DNA of 64,000 bases from CAZAMI01 sp964627805 (GTDB taxonomy: Archaea; Thermoproteota; Thermoprotei_A; Sulfolobales; NBVN01), in contig CAZVLA010000049.1 of assembly GCA_964627805.1 (NCBI GenBank), positions 1 through 64,000 on the forward strand, read 5' to 3'. Shown one piece after another: positions 26,150-35,288 of this stretch. The position numbers and the translations under genes were made by a program. The first letter of the stretch is position 1; every line of letters starts with the position of its first letter. The notes under the pieces are model-generated. The model saw only the letters and a list, made by a program, of their open reading frames with translations, was not told the origin of the DNA and did not search any database.

Positions 26150-27094
26150 GTGAGGTTAAGGCCGCCTATAGTAGTTGCTCATGCAGGTGCGGGTACGTGG
26201 AGGTACGTGAGAAGTATTGACTTAGTTATTAAGGCGCTTAAGGAGGCCGTCATTACTGGTCTTGAGGTATTGAGGTCCGGGTCAGCTATTGAGGCAGCTA
26301 CTGAGTGTGTGAAGGTGCTTGAGGATTCAGGAGTGCTTAATGCTGGCTTAGGTAGTGTTGTTGATGTCTTAGGTAATGTCTCTATGGATGCTGGAGTAAT
26401 GGATGGTTTAACAGGTAGGGTAGGTGCGGTTGCTGCAGTTTCGTATCCTAAGAACCCGATACTCCTAGCTAAGTACGTCTTAATGAGTACTGACCACATC
26501 CTAATAGCTGGTAAGTACGCTGATGAATTAGCTAAAGCATTAGGCATGGAGAAGCATCCAGGCCCTAGTAAGGATGTATTGAGGAGGTATCACGAGCTAC
26601 TCAGTAGGTTATCTAAGGGGGAGCGTATTGGGTGGTATAGGAGGAGTTATGAATTAGCTAAGGAGCTCTTTAACCTAGATACGGTAGGTTCGGTAGTGCT
26701 TGATCTTGAGGGGAGGTTGGTAGCTGCCGTCAGTACTGGTGGTGTAATGCTTAAGCTACCGGGTAGGGTAGGTGATTCGGCATTAGTGGGTACGGGGTTC
26801 TACGCCAATAACTACGTAGCTGCTGTAGCTACTGGATTGGGTGAGGTCATCATTAAGTCATTCCTAACATTAAGGATAAGCGACTACTACAATACACTTA
26901 ACGACTTAGAGGAGTCGGTTAGGAAGGCACTAAATGATTTAACACTTAAGTACGGAGCAGGTACAGCGGGAGTAATAGCCGTTGATAGGTTAGGATACGT
27001 AACAGGTCAGTACAATACTAGAGCGATGCCTTGGGCAGTAATTAGCTATGACTTAAGTAGTGCTAAGGTACTTGGATTACCGCCTAAGGAGTAG
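26150..27094 (+). CDS. isoaspartyl peptidase/L-asparaginase (plant-type Ntn hydrolase)
   Basis: The N-terminal VVAHAGAGTW strand, the nucleophile Thr in LDTVGSVVLD (about residue 177, the autoprocessing site between alpha and beta subunits), and downstream STGGVMLKLPGRVGDSALVGTG are typical of the family. Length 314 aa. It would autocleave to an alpha/beta heterotetramer and remove isoaspartyl dipeptides or deamidate asparagine, useful for damaged proteins at high temperature. Start GTG. It is divergent from the secreted protein gene. Confidence 0.88.
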   Translation: MRLRPPIVVAHAGAGTWRYVRSIDLVIKALKEAVITGLEVLRSGSAIEAATECVKVLEDSGVLNAGLGSVVDVLGNVSMDAGVMDGLTGRVGAVAAVSYPKNPILLAKYVLMSTDHILIAGKYADELAKALGMEKHPGPSKDVLRRYHELLSRLSKGERIGWYRRSYELAKELFNLDTVGSVVLDLEGRLVAAVSTGGVMLKLPGRVGDSALVGTGFYANNYVAAVATGLGEVIIKSFLTLRISDYYNTLNDLEESVRKALNDLTLKYGAGTAGVIAVDRLGYVTGQYNTRAMPWAVISYDLSSAKVLGLPPKE

Positions 27095-27144
27095 GTTTCG
27101 CTTCTATACAAAAACTAATCCATTTTATTAACATTCTCTTTACT

Positions 27145-27984
27145 TTACCTAGATACTAAACCTGATACACCCTTCATTAAGTACTTCTGCGTTAGGAAGA
27201 ACACTACCACCATAGGTATTGAGAAGAGTATCGAGAATGCTGATAACCTACCGTAGTCAACTCTACCGTACTGACCGTAGAAGAAGTAGAGACCTACTGA
27301 TGCAGGCATCTTCCATACGTCACTAATCACCATTAGGGGTATTATGAACGCGCTCCAGCTATTAACGAATGCTAGTAGCCATATAGTGGCTAATCCAGGA
27401 GCTGCTAGGGGCAACGTAATTCTCAGAAAAGCGCCTAATTTACTACAGCCATCAATTAATGCTGCCTCCTCATAGCTAGCAGGTATTGATCTGAAGTAGC
27501 CATCAGCCATTAGTAGTGTGAACGGTAGTGTTAGTGCTGACAGAGCTAGTATAACACCTAACATAGAATTAACTAGTCCCCACATCTTGAAGAGTATCAT
27601 TATCGGTAAAGCTATTACTATAGGAGGTACTAACCTAAAGATGACGAACATCGTCAGCATAGCGCTCTGACCCCTAAACTTATACCTAGTTAATATAAAC
27701 GCAGCTAGTAACGATAATACCGTTGTTAAGGTAGCTGATGAAGTCGCTATTATTATTGAGTTGATGATCCATATGTAAGGTGGTGTAGTACCTACGGGTT
27801 TAGCCAAGCTTAAGTAATTAATTAATGAAGGTCTTGGTGGTATTCTAAATACTGGCGATGCGTTAGGGTCAAAGGACGACAGTACAAGCCAGAGTAGCGG
27901 GGCCCCGAAGAATGCTATAATGCCTATTAGGAAAGCCCAAACAGCTACTAAGGAAAGTATCTGGGAGAGCTTCATTACTCCCAC
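27145..27984 (-). CDS. ABC sugar transporter permease, MalG type
   Basis: Six predicted membrane helices in 279 aa and the EAA loop EEAALIDGCSKLGAFLRITLP, which contacts the ATPase, identify a binding-protein-dependent permease of the carbohydrate-uptake CUT1 type. It overlaps the partner permease gene by 10 nt. Start is ATG at 27984. A short T-rich stretch follows the stop. No ATPase gene lies in the cluster, so the energising subunit must be encoded elsewhere. Confidence 0.9.
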   Translation of the reverse strand: MGVMKLSQILSLVAVWAFLIGIIAFFGAPLLWLVLSSFDPNASPVFRIPPRPSLINYLSLAKPVGTTPPYIWIINSIIIATSSATLTTVLSLLAAFILTRYKFRGQSAMLTMFVIFRLVPPIVIALPIMILFKMWGLVNSMLGVILALSALTLPFTLLMADGYFRSIPASYEEAALIDGCSKLGAFLRITLPLAAPGLATIWLLAFVNSWSAFIIPLMVISDVWKMPASVGLYFFYGQYGRVDYGRLSAFSILFSIPMVVVFFLTQKYLMKGVSGLVSR

Positions 27985-28889
27985 CTCCTTAACCTACCTA
28001 ATAACTTAATGTATGTGAGGATTAGGGCTAGTACTATGAGGAACAGTATGTTAGTGGCTGCAGCAGCCATTGAGGGCATGTAGAGTTCAATGGCTTCACC
28101 GTAGACGTAGAGCGTCCATAACATACCCTCAGCAGGTCCTAGCATTATGTAGGGCATTGTGAAGACTCCGAAGGTCCATATTGTTATGAGTATGAAGTCA
28201 ACTATTATGGCTGACGATATGAGCGGTAGTGTTACGTGGAAGAACCTCTGTGCCGGTGTAGCCCCGTCAACTTCAGCGGCTTCGTATATGTACTTGGGTA
28301 TGCTCTCAAGAGCTGCTAGGAATAGTATCATTGAGAACGCGGTACCTCTCCATATGTTAGCTATGATGATTGTCTGTAACGGATACTTAATGTATAACCT
28401 AGCATGTATATGCAATAACTTAGGTAATAAGCCCTCAATGTCTGTCATAGCAGCCCAAGCATACCCTGCCACAACCTCAGGTATAATCCATGATATGAAG
28501 ACAAGCGTTATGGCTATATACTTAAGCCCCTTAGTAATGGCTCCAAGAACTCCTTCAGGTTCCTTCATCCTTATTACGACAGCTAGTGCGAGCCCTAGAA
28601 CCACTTGCCCTATAAGTGCTGAGAATATCGTGAATAGTACCGTATTCTTAAGTGCTGAGTAGAATGTGGAGTCAGTAAGTATTAAGTAGTAGTTCCTAAC
28701 ACCTATGAAGCTCCACTTAACAGCTTGAACACCTATTAATGAGTAGTTTGTAAAACTAAGTACTACGTTCCATATTATTGGGAACACAACGAATATACCT
28801 ATAAACGCCAGTGCAGGAAGTAGTAGTAACCTAGCTAAGGGTCCCTCAAAAGCACTTACGAACCTCTCCTTCAGCGATTCACTACTCAT
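27975..28889 (-). CDS. ABC sugar transporter permease, MalF type
   Basis: A membrane protein with six helices and the EAA motif YEAAEVDGATPAQRFFHVTLP. I place the start at ATG 28889, which has GGGTG 7 nt upstream. The longer in-frame extension to 28943 would add 18 unlikely residues. The gap to the upstream binding-protein gene (28890-29022) holds a T-run, a TATA-like ATGATATATT and a near-palindrome ACCCGATATAGGGT (28911-28924) that might be an operator. It pairs with the 27145-27984 permease. Confidence 0.9.
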   Translation of the reverse strand: MSSESLKERFVSAFEGPLARLLLLPALAFIGIFVVFPIIWNVVLSFTNYSLIGVQAVKWSFIGVRNYYLILTDSTFYSALKNTVLFTIFSALIGQVVLGLALAVVIRMKEPEGVLGAITKGLKYIAITLVFISWIIPEVVAGYAWAAMTDIEGLLPKLLHIHARLYIKYPLQTIIIANIWRGTAFSMILFLAALESIPKYIYEAAEVDGATPAQRFFHVTLPLISSAIIVDFILITIWTFGVFTMPYIMLGPAEGMLWTLYVYGEAIELYMPSMAAAATNILFLIVLALILTYIKLLGRLRRWE

Positions 28890-29022
28890 TATACACACCC
28901 ACTCACTAGTACCCGATATAGGGTAGTGTCTACGGTTAATCAATTATTAAGGAAATATATCATGTTTTTAGTATTTAAGTAAAATGTATTTTGTTTTGAT
29001 AAAAACGTCATTCATTGACTCC

Positions 29023-30684
29023 TTAAGACTTCCTTACCGGCCAGTATACTACGTTGTTAGGACCTACTACCTGCTTTAACATGTTACAGTACATGTCTAG
29101 TGCCTGGTCAGCATTGGTTATCTGTCCCTTAATGATCTTCTCAGTAACTATCTGTATGATCTTAGATACCTTTGGATAATCTGGTAGTGCGTCCCTATAG
29201 TTAGTGAACTTTAGGAACGGTACGATTAACCTGATGTATGGGTCTTTTGAATATATAGATACTTGTAGAGCGTCTAGCCTTGGACATACCTTACCGTACT
29301 TAGCTGCGTACTGAGCCTCATTGTCTCTGCTAGTTAATATCTTTATGAAGTCCCAAGCTAGCTGCACCTTAGTTGGGTTGCTAGCTAACTTAGCGTTGAT
29401 CTCAACGACCCAACCACCAGAGACAGTTACGTACTTAGGCTCACCCTCCTTACCACCTGAGTATCCAGGCATCTTGGCGATTCCTATAGTCTTCCACTCA
29501 CAGTCTAAGTAGCACTTCTTCTGCTCGTCAGTAGTGCACTTACCACTGCATCCGCACTTCTGTAGACATACAGGTAGTGGTGCTATACCTTTTGGTCCCC
29601 AACCCTCGTAGAACTCCCATGAACCACCTAAGTCCATAGCTACGATGCCCTTAGAGAATGTCTGCCTGTGGGCAGTCCATGGGTCCGCAGCCTCGTTTAC
29701 GTCAATGTCACCTACCTTGTACTTCTCGTAAATGTCTATGTAGAACTTGAAGGCCCTATAGATAGCTGTGCTCTTACATACCCACTTATCATTCTTATAA
29801 TCATATAGCTTGTTGTATGGTGGCTTATCAGCACCTACTAGTAACATGTAGAAGCCCTGACATGGAGTAGCTTCACCCCACTTGAGACCAGCAGGTACCA
29901 TGATTGGGTAGAACTCACTAATACCTAAGGCACTCTTTATCTTATCAGCATTCTGCTTTAACGTTAGAGCAGCCTTAATAATGTCCTCCCAGGTCTCTGG
30001 CTGCCAAGGTACTTGAATGCCAGCTAACTTAAACTCATCCATCCTGTAGTAGAGCATCCTGACGTCAGTGTCGATCATTATACCCCAAACCTGTCCCTTG
30101 AAGGTAACCATGTCCCTTAGTGGCTTAGGCCACTGACTCCAGTCAGGCCAGTTCTGCACGAAGTTAGTTATTGGGTATAGGTACTTAGCAGTTACGTAGG
30201 AGTCAAGCATGAAGCTGTCTCCAGTGAATACATCACCTGCAGTACCTGCGGCTAAGTCCTGAGTTATCTTGGTTGAACAGTCAACACCGTAGGGTATCAT
30301 TATCTCCTTAACGGTTACGTCATAGCCCTTACTCTTCTCATACTCTATGAACTTAGCTATAGCTGGCTTGAACAGGTCCTTGAATGGCTCACAGTACTCA
30401 ATGGTTAGTGTAACCTTCTTAAGTGCGGTTGGTTTTGGTGATGCTGTTACGGTCTTAGTTGCTGTAGTGACCATGGTTCTAGTTACTGCAGTTGTCGCAG
30501 TGGTTGTTAACGTCTTAGTAACAGTGACAGTCTTACCACCTATAGTCACAGTCTTAGTAACGGTCGAGGTTACGGTGATAGTCTTAGCTGGCTTGGATAC
30601 CTGTGTACCTAGGTACGCAGCCACGCCTGCTAAGATTATGATTATTATTATTAGACCTATAATTACACCCCTAGCTCCAGCCAA
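29023..30684 (-). CDS. ABC transporter extracellular sugar-binding protein with Cys-rich insertion
   Basis: The protein (553 aa) starts with a membrane anchor (GVIIGLIIIIIILAGVAAYLG), then a Thr/Val-rich linker (about residues 30-85), then a family 1 solute-binding domain (TAGDVFTGDSF, DVRMLYYRMDEF, GIVAMDLGGSWEF). A compact insertion contains six Cys within about 25 residues (CLQKCGCSGKC, then KKCYLDC; about 29504-29583), with further Cys spread elsewhere, so several disulfides are expected outside the cell. TTG start with GGTGA 5 nt upstream. It heads the transporter cluster, whose two permeases follow; the ligand is likely an oligosaccharide. Confidence 0.9.
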   Translation of the reverse strand: MAGARGVIIGLIIIIIILAGVAAYLGTQVSKPAKTITVTSTVTKTVTIGGKTVTVTKTLTTTATTAVTRTMVTTATKTVTASPKPTALKKVTLTIEYCEPFKDLFKPAIAKFIEYEKSKGYDVTVKEIMIPYGVDCSTKITQDLAAGTAGDVFTGDSFMLDSYVTAKYLYPITNFVQNWPDWSQWPKPLRDMVTFKGQVWGIMIDTDVRMLYYRMDEFKLAGIQVPWQPETWEDIIKAALTLKQNADKIKSALGISEFYPIMVPAGLKWGEATPCQGFYMLLVGADKPPYNKLYDYKNDKWVCKSTAIYRAFKFYIDIYEKYKVGDIDVNEAADPWTAHRQTFSKGIVAMDLGGSWEFYEGWGPKGIAPLPVCLQKCGCSGKCTTDEQKKCYLDCEWKTIGIAKMPGYSGGKEGEPKYVTVSGGWVVEINAKLASNPTKVQLAWDFIKILTSRDNEAQYAAKYGKVCPRLDALQVSIYSKDPYIRLIVPFLKFTNYRDALPDYPKVSKIIQIVTEKIIKGQITNADQALDMYCNMLKQVVGPNNVVYWPVRKS

Positions 30685-30738
30685 CTACTTCACCCCAAAC
30701 TTCATTCATTTACCTTCATAGTAAGAATATTACGAAGC

Positions 30739-30748
30739 AATATATAAG
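30739..30748 (-). promoter_or_regulatory. TATA box of the sugar-binding protein gene
   Basis: The minus strand reads CTTATATATT with purines just upstream, a strong archaeal TATA box. It lies about 55 nt before the TTG start, giving a predicted leader of about 30 nt that includes the GGTGA ribosome site. Confidence 0.6.
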
Positions 30749-31085
30749 TTTTTATGATGCATTAAAGAATTCATATCGATTCAATTAGGAGGTTTTATCT
30801 TAGTTATTTAAGATGGTTTTCTTGAAACTATAATATATTATGTGTTAATGGTTTTTATTAGTTATTTTCACTAAGAAACATTATTTATAGTAACAACTAT
30901 CAATAACCATCTAAAAGAACATTCTTCATGTAACTCTCAAAGACCTAGGTACTACTCCAGTATAGTATTCTGCCCCTACCAAAATAATTATTCTTAGAAG
31001 GTTTTTATAGTATTGTATCCTTTTTGTGTAGTATGTGCACATTAAGTAGTAAGGTGTTTAATGAACGTATCAGATTCTGCAATTG
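30749..31085. other. AT-rich intergenic stretch with no gene seen
   Basis: About 340 nt of strongly AT-rich DNA between the end of the 31086-31832 gene and the transporter promoter. I find no open frame longer than about 20 codons with a plausible ribosome site, no C/D boxes, no tRNA-like fold and no long inverted repeat. It probably contains the terminator of the upstream gene and distal regulatory sites for the transporter. Confidence 0.5.
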
Positions 31086-31832
31086 CTAAATTAATAGAAC
31101 CCATTTCCTTTTAGTTGCATCGTAATACGCTTGTGCACTATGTGTAAGTGCCTTAAGTAGGTTCAGCCCCTCAGTACCTAACTCCCTAGCTATTTCGTCA
31201 TCGTTATTAGTACTTAGTTGAGATACCTTTCTTCTGAACTCCTCCCAAAAGCTAGGGTCGACTGCTACCCTTTCATTAGCTAACTCAAGGATTATTGCTC
31301 CGTCCCTCTTAAGCCTCTCGAAGAAGGCGTCCCTATTCTTTATTTTTGACGCTATATCCGATTCAAACATTACTTTCTGCTCCTTAAGTATCTCAACAGC
31401 TGATCTCCTACCCCTCTCCCTCCTCTCCCTATGGTAGGGGTATGTAGGTCTAGGTGGTGTTGCTGTTGCAGTAATTACCTGCTGTACCTGCTCCTGCACC
31501 TTCCTAATACTCTCCTCAATACTACTTACCTTCTCAACTAGTGACTCAAGGATACTCACTACATCAGCTAATCTCCTAGCTAACGCATCCACCTTAGCTG
31601 TGTAGGGGTTAAGTATGTCCTGTATACTCCTCTGTAACCTCATTAGATCCTCCCTACTAATTGTGGTACCCACGCTACCTCTCTCCTCCCTACTAGCGAT
31701 CTTGACCTCCTGAGGTGACGTAAGTGCCTTAGTTATGAATAACCTAATAGCTTCCTCAGGAGGGAGCTTAGGGTACTTCCTAACGATCTTCTCAAGAACC
31801 TCGTAGGGGATGTTAATAGTTACTTTAGGCAC
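31086..31832 (-). CDS. ribbon-helix-helix/coiled-coil protein, putative DNA-binding
   Basis: A 248-aa protein. Residues 1-36 (VTINIPYEVLEKIVRKYP, then PEEAIRLFITKAL) look like a ribbon-helix-helix dimerisation and DNA-binding unit. Residues 60-120 form a long amphipathic helix, probably coiled coil (RLADVVSILESLVEKVSSIE). A basic RRERGRR linker follows, and the C-terminal region (about 145-248) resembles a winged-helix fold. The combination suggests a DNA-binding regulator or architectural protein; no named family recognised. Start GTG. Confidence 0.6.
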   Translation of the reverse strand: MPKVTINIPYEVLEKIVRKYPKLPPEEAIRLFITKALTSPQEVKIASREERGSVGTTISREDLMRLQRSIQDILNPYTAKVDALARRLADVVSILESLVEKVSSIEESIRKVQEQVQQVITATATPPRPTYPYHRERRERGRRSAVEILKEQKVMFESDIASKIKNRDAFFERLKRDGAIILELANERVAVDPSFWEEFRRKVSQLSTNNDDEIARELGTEGLNLLKALTHSAQAYYDATKRKWVLLI

Positions 31833-31902
31833 GAATTACTACCCAAGTAAATAATGAGTAACACACTTAATAACTAAGTTAGGGGTGTGCCTAAGTTAGT
31901 TT

Positions 31903-32589
31903 TTATTGATTAAGCCCCTCGTAGGTACGTATGATCTCCTCACCCTCTAGAACTAACGTGCCTAAGTAATTAGCTACATTCCTAGCCTCGTCCACGCTCA
32001 TAGCACCGTAGTCACTAAGCATTTCAGCAATAACTAAGCTAGGTCTAAGACCTACTAACTCAGCTAAAGCTATAGAGAGTTCAGTATGGCCTCTCCTGAC
32101 CTTAAGCCCCCTACCTAAGAGAATTGGTACGTGGCCAGGAGATATGAATTCACTATAGAACTTCCTCCTAGCACTAGCTACATCACCCTTAATCACTAAT
32201 TCAACGACTCTATCTAACTCCCTAATAGTTAAGGCCCTATCTTCATCCCTTATACCGGTCTTAGCACCTACGTGATTAACCCATAAGCTAAAGTTTGGTG
32301 GGTCTCCATAACCTAACCTACGCTTAGTTAATTCAGTAAATCCGCACTCCCTAAGTATCTCATCCATATACTTAAGACCTAACTCCCTACCAATACTTAA
32401 AGGCATTACGTAACATATTAAACCCCCAGCTACGGTTCTTAATAGACTTATGTGCTCAGCACCTACTGCTGGGGCATAAATAACCATATCAACTTCATCC
32501 TCTCTACCGCTTGAATCGTGAATCATTATTGGATACCCACGAAGTAGTAACTCCTTAATCCTTCTTAGATCTAGCACATCCACACCCAC
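31903..32589 (-). CDS. ribB: 3,4-dihydroxy-2-butanone-4-phosphate synthase
   Basis: The family signature GREDEVDMV and later RRGHTELSIAL are both present in a 228-aa single-domain protein, without the fused GTP cyclohydrolase II domain seen in many bacteria. It converts ribulose 5-phosphate into the four-carbon unit of riboflavin. The lumazine synthase and archaeal GTP cyclohydrolase III needed for the same pathway are at 47.4-48.6 kb. Starts with GTG or the codons just after it. Confidence 0.92.
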   Translation of the reverse strand: MGVDVLDLRRIKELLLRGYPIMIHDSSGREDEVDMVIYAPAVGAEHISLLRTVAGGLICYVMPLSIGRELGLKYMDEILRECGFTELTKRRLGYGDPPNFSLWVNHVGAKTGIRDEDRALTIRELDRVVELVIKGDVASARRKFYSEFISPGHVPILLGRGLKVRRGHTELSIALAELVGLRPSLVIAEMLSDYGAMSVDEARNVANYLGTLVLEGEEIIRTYEGLNQ

Positions 32590-32659
32590 AAGAAGGTTAT
32601 GTACTAACTTAAAATACCTAAAGAATCTAGTTAGGTTAATGATTACGTAATTAACTTAA

Positions 32660-34024
32660 CTAACTAGTTAGTTTCTTCTTAATTAGTACGTATGAAGTGA
32701 ATAACGCAATACCCACTAGTAAGTAGGCTATGTTCGGTACCTCCTCACTAACCCTAGTGAAGGTATGCTCACTCCCGGCTACGGTACTTAATCCACTACT
32801 CCCTGCCGTAGTAAGGTTATTGAATTGCGGCATGACCTGTCCATAGTGCTTAATTAAGGTGATAATAGGCTCAACGTAGGTACTTACTACATCGGCCCTT
32901 ACGTGTTTCAAGTGAATACTTCTTTTCTCCATATTCATGGAGTACTCATCACTCCTTAAACTACTGAATAAACTTAAGTAGATCCTCTTGTAAGTACCAT
33001 TACCTGCATAAATCAATGCCTCCCCCTTAGAGAACTTGAGGGCTAAGCCCTTAATGCCGCATAGGTACTTCATATTACCTAATGAATCCGTACCTACGAC
33101 ACATGTACCTAACCCGTAAGCATTAATAACTTCAAATACCTCACTAACCCCTCTACTCAAGTTCCTTACCGAGATTAGTGATGAATCAATGACACCACTT
33201 ACTTCAGTAGTGTAGTAACACCTATCTACATATGTACTCAAGTCTATGAAGTGGAAAGCTAACCCATCTCTACACCTAGTACTAACTACTAAGTAATTAC
33301 GTATTAACGCAGCATCACTAATTACTCCCAAGTAGGGTGTGATACCTAATAATTTAGTATTAGGTAATGCAACGTATGCGGCGAACCCACTACTTAAGGG
33401 GTATGTTAGGTACATAGGTGAGTACCTAGATCCAATAGCGTAGCCACCTACTAGTATGTATGTACTACCTAAGCTAATTACCTTCCTTAAGTAGCAGGCG
33501 TTACCGCAACTAATAACCTTAATAATTAATGATTTATTACTAAGCAATGCATTTAGTCTGCCATCAATAATTAATGATACGTAGGTATCATTAATCATAA
33601 CAAAACCTACACATACTAAATTACCTGATGCGCTCACTTTACAGTCATATATAGACCCTTTTAAACTACTTAAGTAGTTAATACGTACGGTATGGTTGTT
33701 TAACCTCATTAACGCGATTGATGGGTGGCCTAAGTAGGAGCCTACCGTAAGGAGAGAATTACTTAATAAGGAAGACCAATAGCACCTCATTCCAGGTACT
33801 ACGATTACATATGTTTTGTTATGCGTTGTGAGGGTTACTGAATTCACTGTAGATACTATAGTTATTGATGAGTTAATGACCTTGAAGTCCTTAGCTAGGT
33901 AAGTACTTGGGGAGTAAGCCACTACATTACTACTACACAGTATCGTAGTTATAGATATTAATAGTGTCATAGCTAAGAACATAGGTACTAAAGCATCCGT
34001 AACTAACTTATGTTTCCCGGTCAT
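32660..34024 (-). CDS. secreted, membrane-anchored hypothetical protein, 454 aa
   Basis: It has an N-terminal signal-like helix (ALVPMFLAMTLLISITTILC), a long beta-rich Ser/Thr/Tyr-rich region that may form repeated blades of about 50 residues, and a C-terminal membrane helix (AYLLVGIALFTSYVLI) followed by KKKLTS. The topology is an outside-facing domain anchored at the C-terminus. Its ATG overlaps the stop of the upstream membrane protein gene as ATGA, so the two are translationally coupled and probably act together. Function unknown. Confidence 0.65.
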   Translation of the reverse strand: MTGKHKLVTDALVPMFLAMTLLISITTILCSSNVVAYSPSTYLAKDFKVINSSITIVSTVNSVTLTTHNKTYVIVVPGMRCYWSSLLSNSLLTVGSYLGHPSIALMRLNNHTVRINYLSSLKGSIYDCKVSASGNLVCVGFVMINDTYVSLIIDGRLNALLSNKSLIIKVISCGNACYLRKVISLGSTYILVGGYAIGSRYSPMYLTYPLSSGFAAYVALPNTKLLGITPYLGVISDAALIRNYLVVSTRCRDGLAFHFIDLSTYVDRCYYTTEVSGVIDSSLISVRNLSRGVSEVFEVINAYGLGTCVVGTDSLGNMKYLCGIKGLALKFSKGEALIYAGNGTYKRIYLSLFSSLRSDEYSMNMEKRSIHLKHVRADVVSTYVEPIITLIKHYGQVMPQFNNLTTAGSSGLSTVAGSEHTFTRVSEEVPNIAYLLVGIALFTSYVLIKKKLTS

Positions 34025-34764
34025 AGCCCCTCCTGCTCAATCTTTACGGGCTTGCCGTAGCGCTTCACTATCTCAAGTAGCCTTGATAGGTTACGTGTAT
34101 ATAGTCTGTAATGCATCTTAAACTTACCCCTAACCATCACTATATCCAAGAATTTCCTTCTAGGACTTACTAGTACGTAGTAGTTACTGTCTAAGGGGAA
34201 CCTGATAGCTAATCCAGTACCTACTATACCCCTATCGTAAACCTCGTAATTCATTACTACATTAATCATTTCCTTAACAGCTGACCTAGTTACTTGATTG
34301 ATAGCCGTTATTGCTACGTAGGGTACCTCATAACCAGCTAAGAAAGCAACTACCCTAACCATAATGTCTGCATTAGCTACGATAGGTTTAACGTGGTTGA
34401 AGTATATCGGGTACCATATGAACAGGATTATTAATGTTAGGAAGCTGTACATAGTTGATTTGAACATAGGCTTCATCTCGCTAATTAACTTAACGTCCAT
34501 TCTCTGTAATTCAGTAACCTCCTTAGCATTCCCCACGAACAGCCTCCTACCGGATTTAATCTCCTTAGACTCCTTACCGAATACTCCCTTAAGCTGTGAC
34601 TTCATCATTATCGCGGTAAATACTACTATACCTATAGCGAATATAATGAAAGTATACCCTAGGTACTGCGGGTAGAACACATTAAGTATTACTAAGATAG
34701 CTATCATCACCTGTCCATAGAGTATCGACAGTACGTACTGCTTCCTAGTCATTTGATACGCCAA
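34021..34764 (-). CDS. archaeal membrane protein, possibly DUF2208
   Basis: A 247-aa protein with two N-terminal membrane helices (about 14-30 and 36-53), a charged loop that includes GVFGKESKEIKSGRR, two more helices (about 105-122 and 135-160) and a cytosolic C-terminal domain of about 85 residues. The pattern resembles crenarchaeal predicted membrane proteins of the DUF2208 type, but this is from memory and uncertain. It is coupled by a 4-nt overlap to the secreted protein gene downstream. Confidence 0.6.
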   Translation of the reverse strand: MAYQMTRKQYVLSILYGQVMIAILVILNVFYPQYLGYTFIIFAIGIVVFTAIMMKSQLKGVFGKESKEIKSGRRLFVGNAKEVTELQRMDVKLISEMKPMFKSTMYSFLTLIILFIWYPIYFNHVKPIVANADIMVRVVAFLAGYEVPYVAITAINQVTRSAVKEMINVVMNYEVYDRGIVGTGLAIRFPLDSNYYVLVSPRRKFLDIVMVRGKFKMHYRLYTRNLSRLLEIVKRYGKPVKIEQEGL

Positions 34765-34909
34765 TTACCGCTACCTCCCCACATAACTACGGATTGACTT
34801 CACTTAAAACTATTCCTAATGTAATTAGGGAATACGCTAGTAATTCCGGGATTAAGGAGTTCATCCTAGTCAGTACTTAAAAAGTAATCCACACATTAGA
34901 ACCTCCTCG

Positions 34910-35248
34910 GTGGTTCTAGTGGAGCGTGAAGTACCAGACCCGCTTAAGCTACTTGAGGTCATAGTTAAGTACGGACCGATAAAAGGTAAGTTAGCCCTAC
35001 ATAAGCTCGTAAGCACACTTGATAGGAGTGGCTATAAGTTCGGCTATAAATTCATTAACTACAGCTTCGGGCCGTACAGTAAGGATTTAGAGGAGGACTT
35101 AAGGATGCTCGTTAGGTTAGGCTTAGTAGTTATTGAGGAAGGTGATGGCGGTAACGTACTCATTAAAGCTACTAAGAAGGGTGTTGAGGTAGGTAAGTCA
35201 CTAAGTAACGTACGTAGGGACATTATTAAGGGCGTAGGTGTTTACTAA
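34910..35248 (+). CDS. small winged-helix protein
   Basis: The 112-aa sequence KLALHKLVSTLDRSGY, then INYSFGPYSKDLEEDLRMLVRLGLV, matches a common archaeal and phage winged-helix pattern (LQKLxxLL ... YGPYSxxLxxDLxxLxxxGLI), related to Panacea/SocA-like antitoxin domains. No toxin-like gene is next to it, so a transcription regulator is the safer reading. Start is GTG or TTG in the GTTCTAGTGGAGCGT segment, with CCTCGGTGGTT upstream. Confidence 0.65.
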   Translation: MVLVEREVPDPLKLLEVIVKYGPIKGKLALHKLVSTLDRSGYKFGYKFINYSFGPYSKDLEEDLRMLVRLGLVVIEEGDGGNVLIKATKKGVEVGKSLSNVRRDIIKGVGVY

Positions 35249-35288
35249 TAACATTCAATTTATTAAAACATAAATTAAGTAGCTCTAT

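Noticed and set aside
28911..28924. Near-palindrome ACCCGATATAGGGT upstream of the permease gene
   Set aside because: It has a central mismatch and no second copy was found at the binding-protein promoter, so an operator claim is not supported; it is mentioned only in the permease entry.
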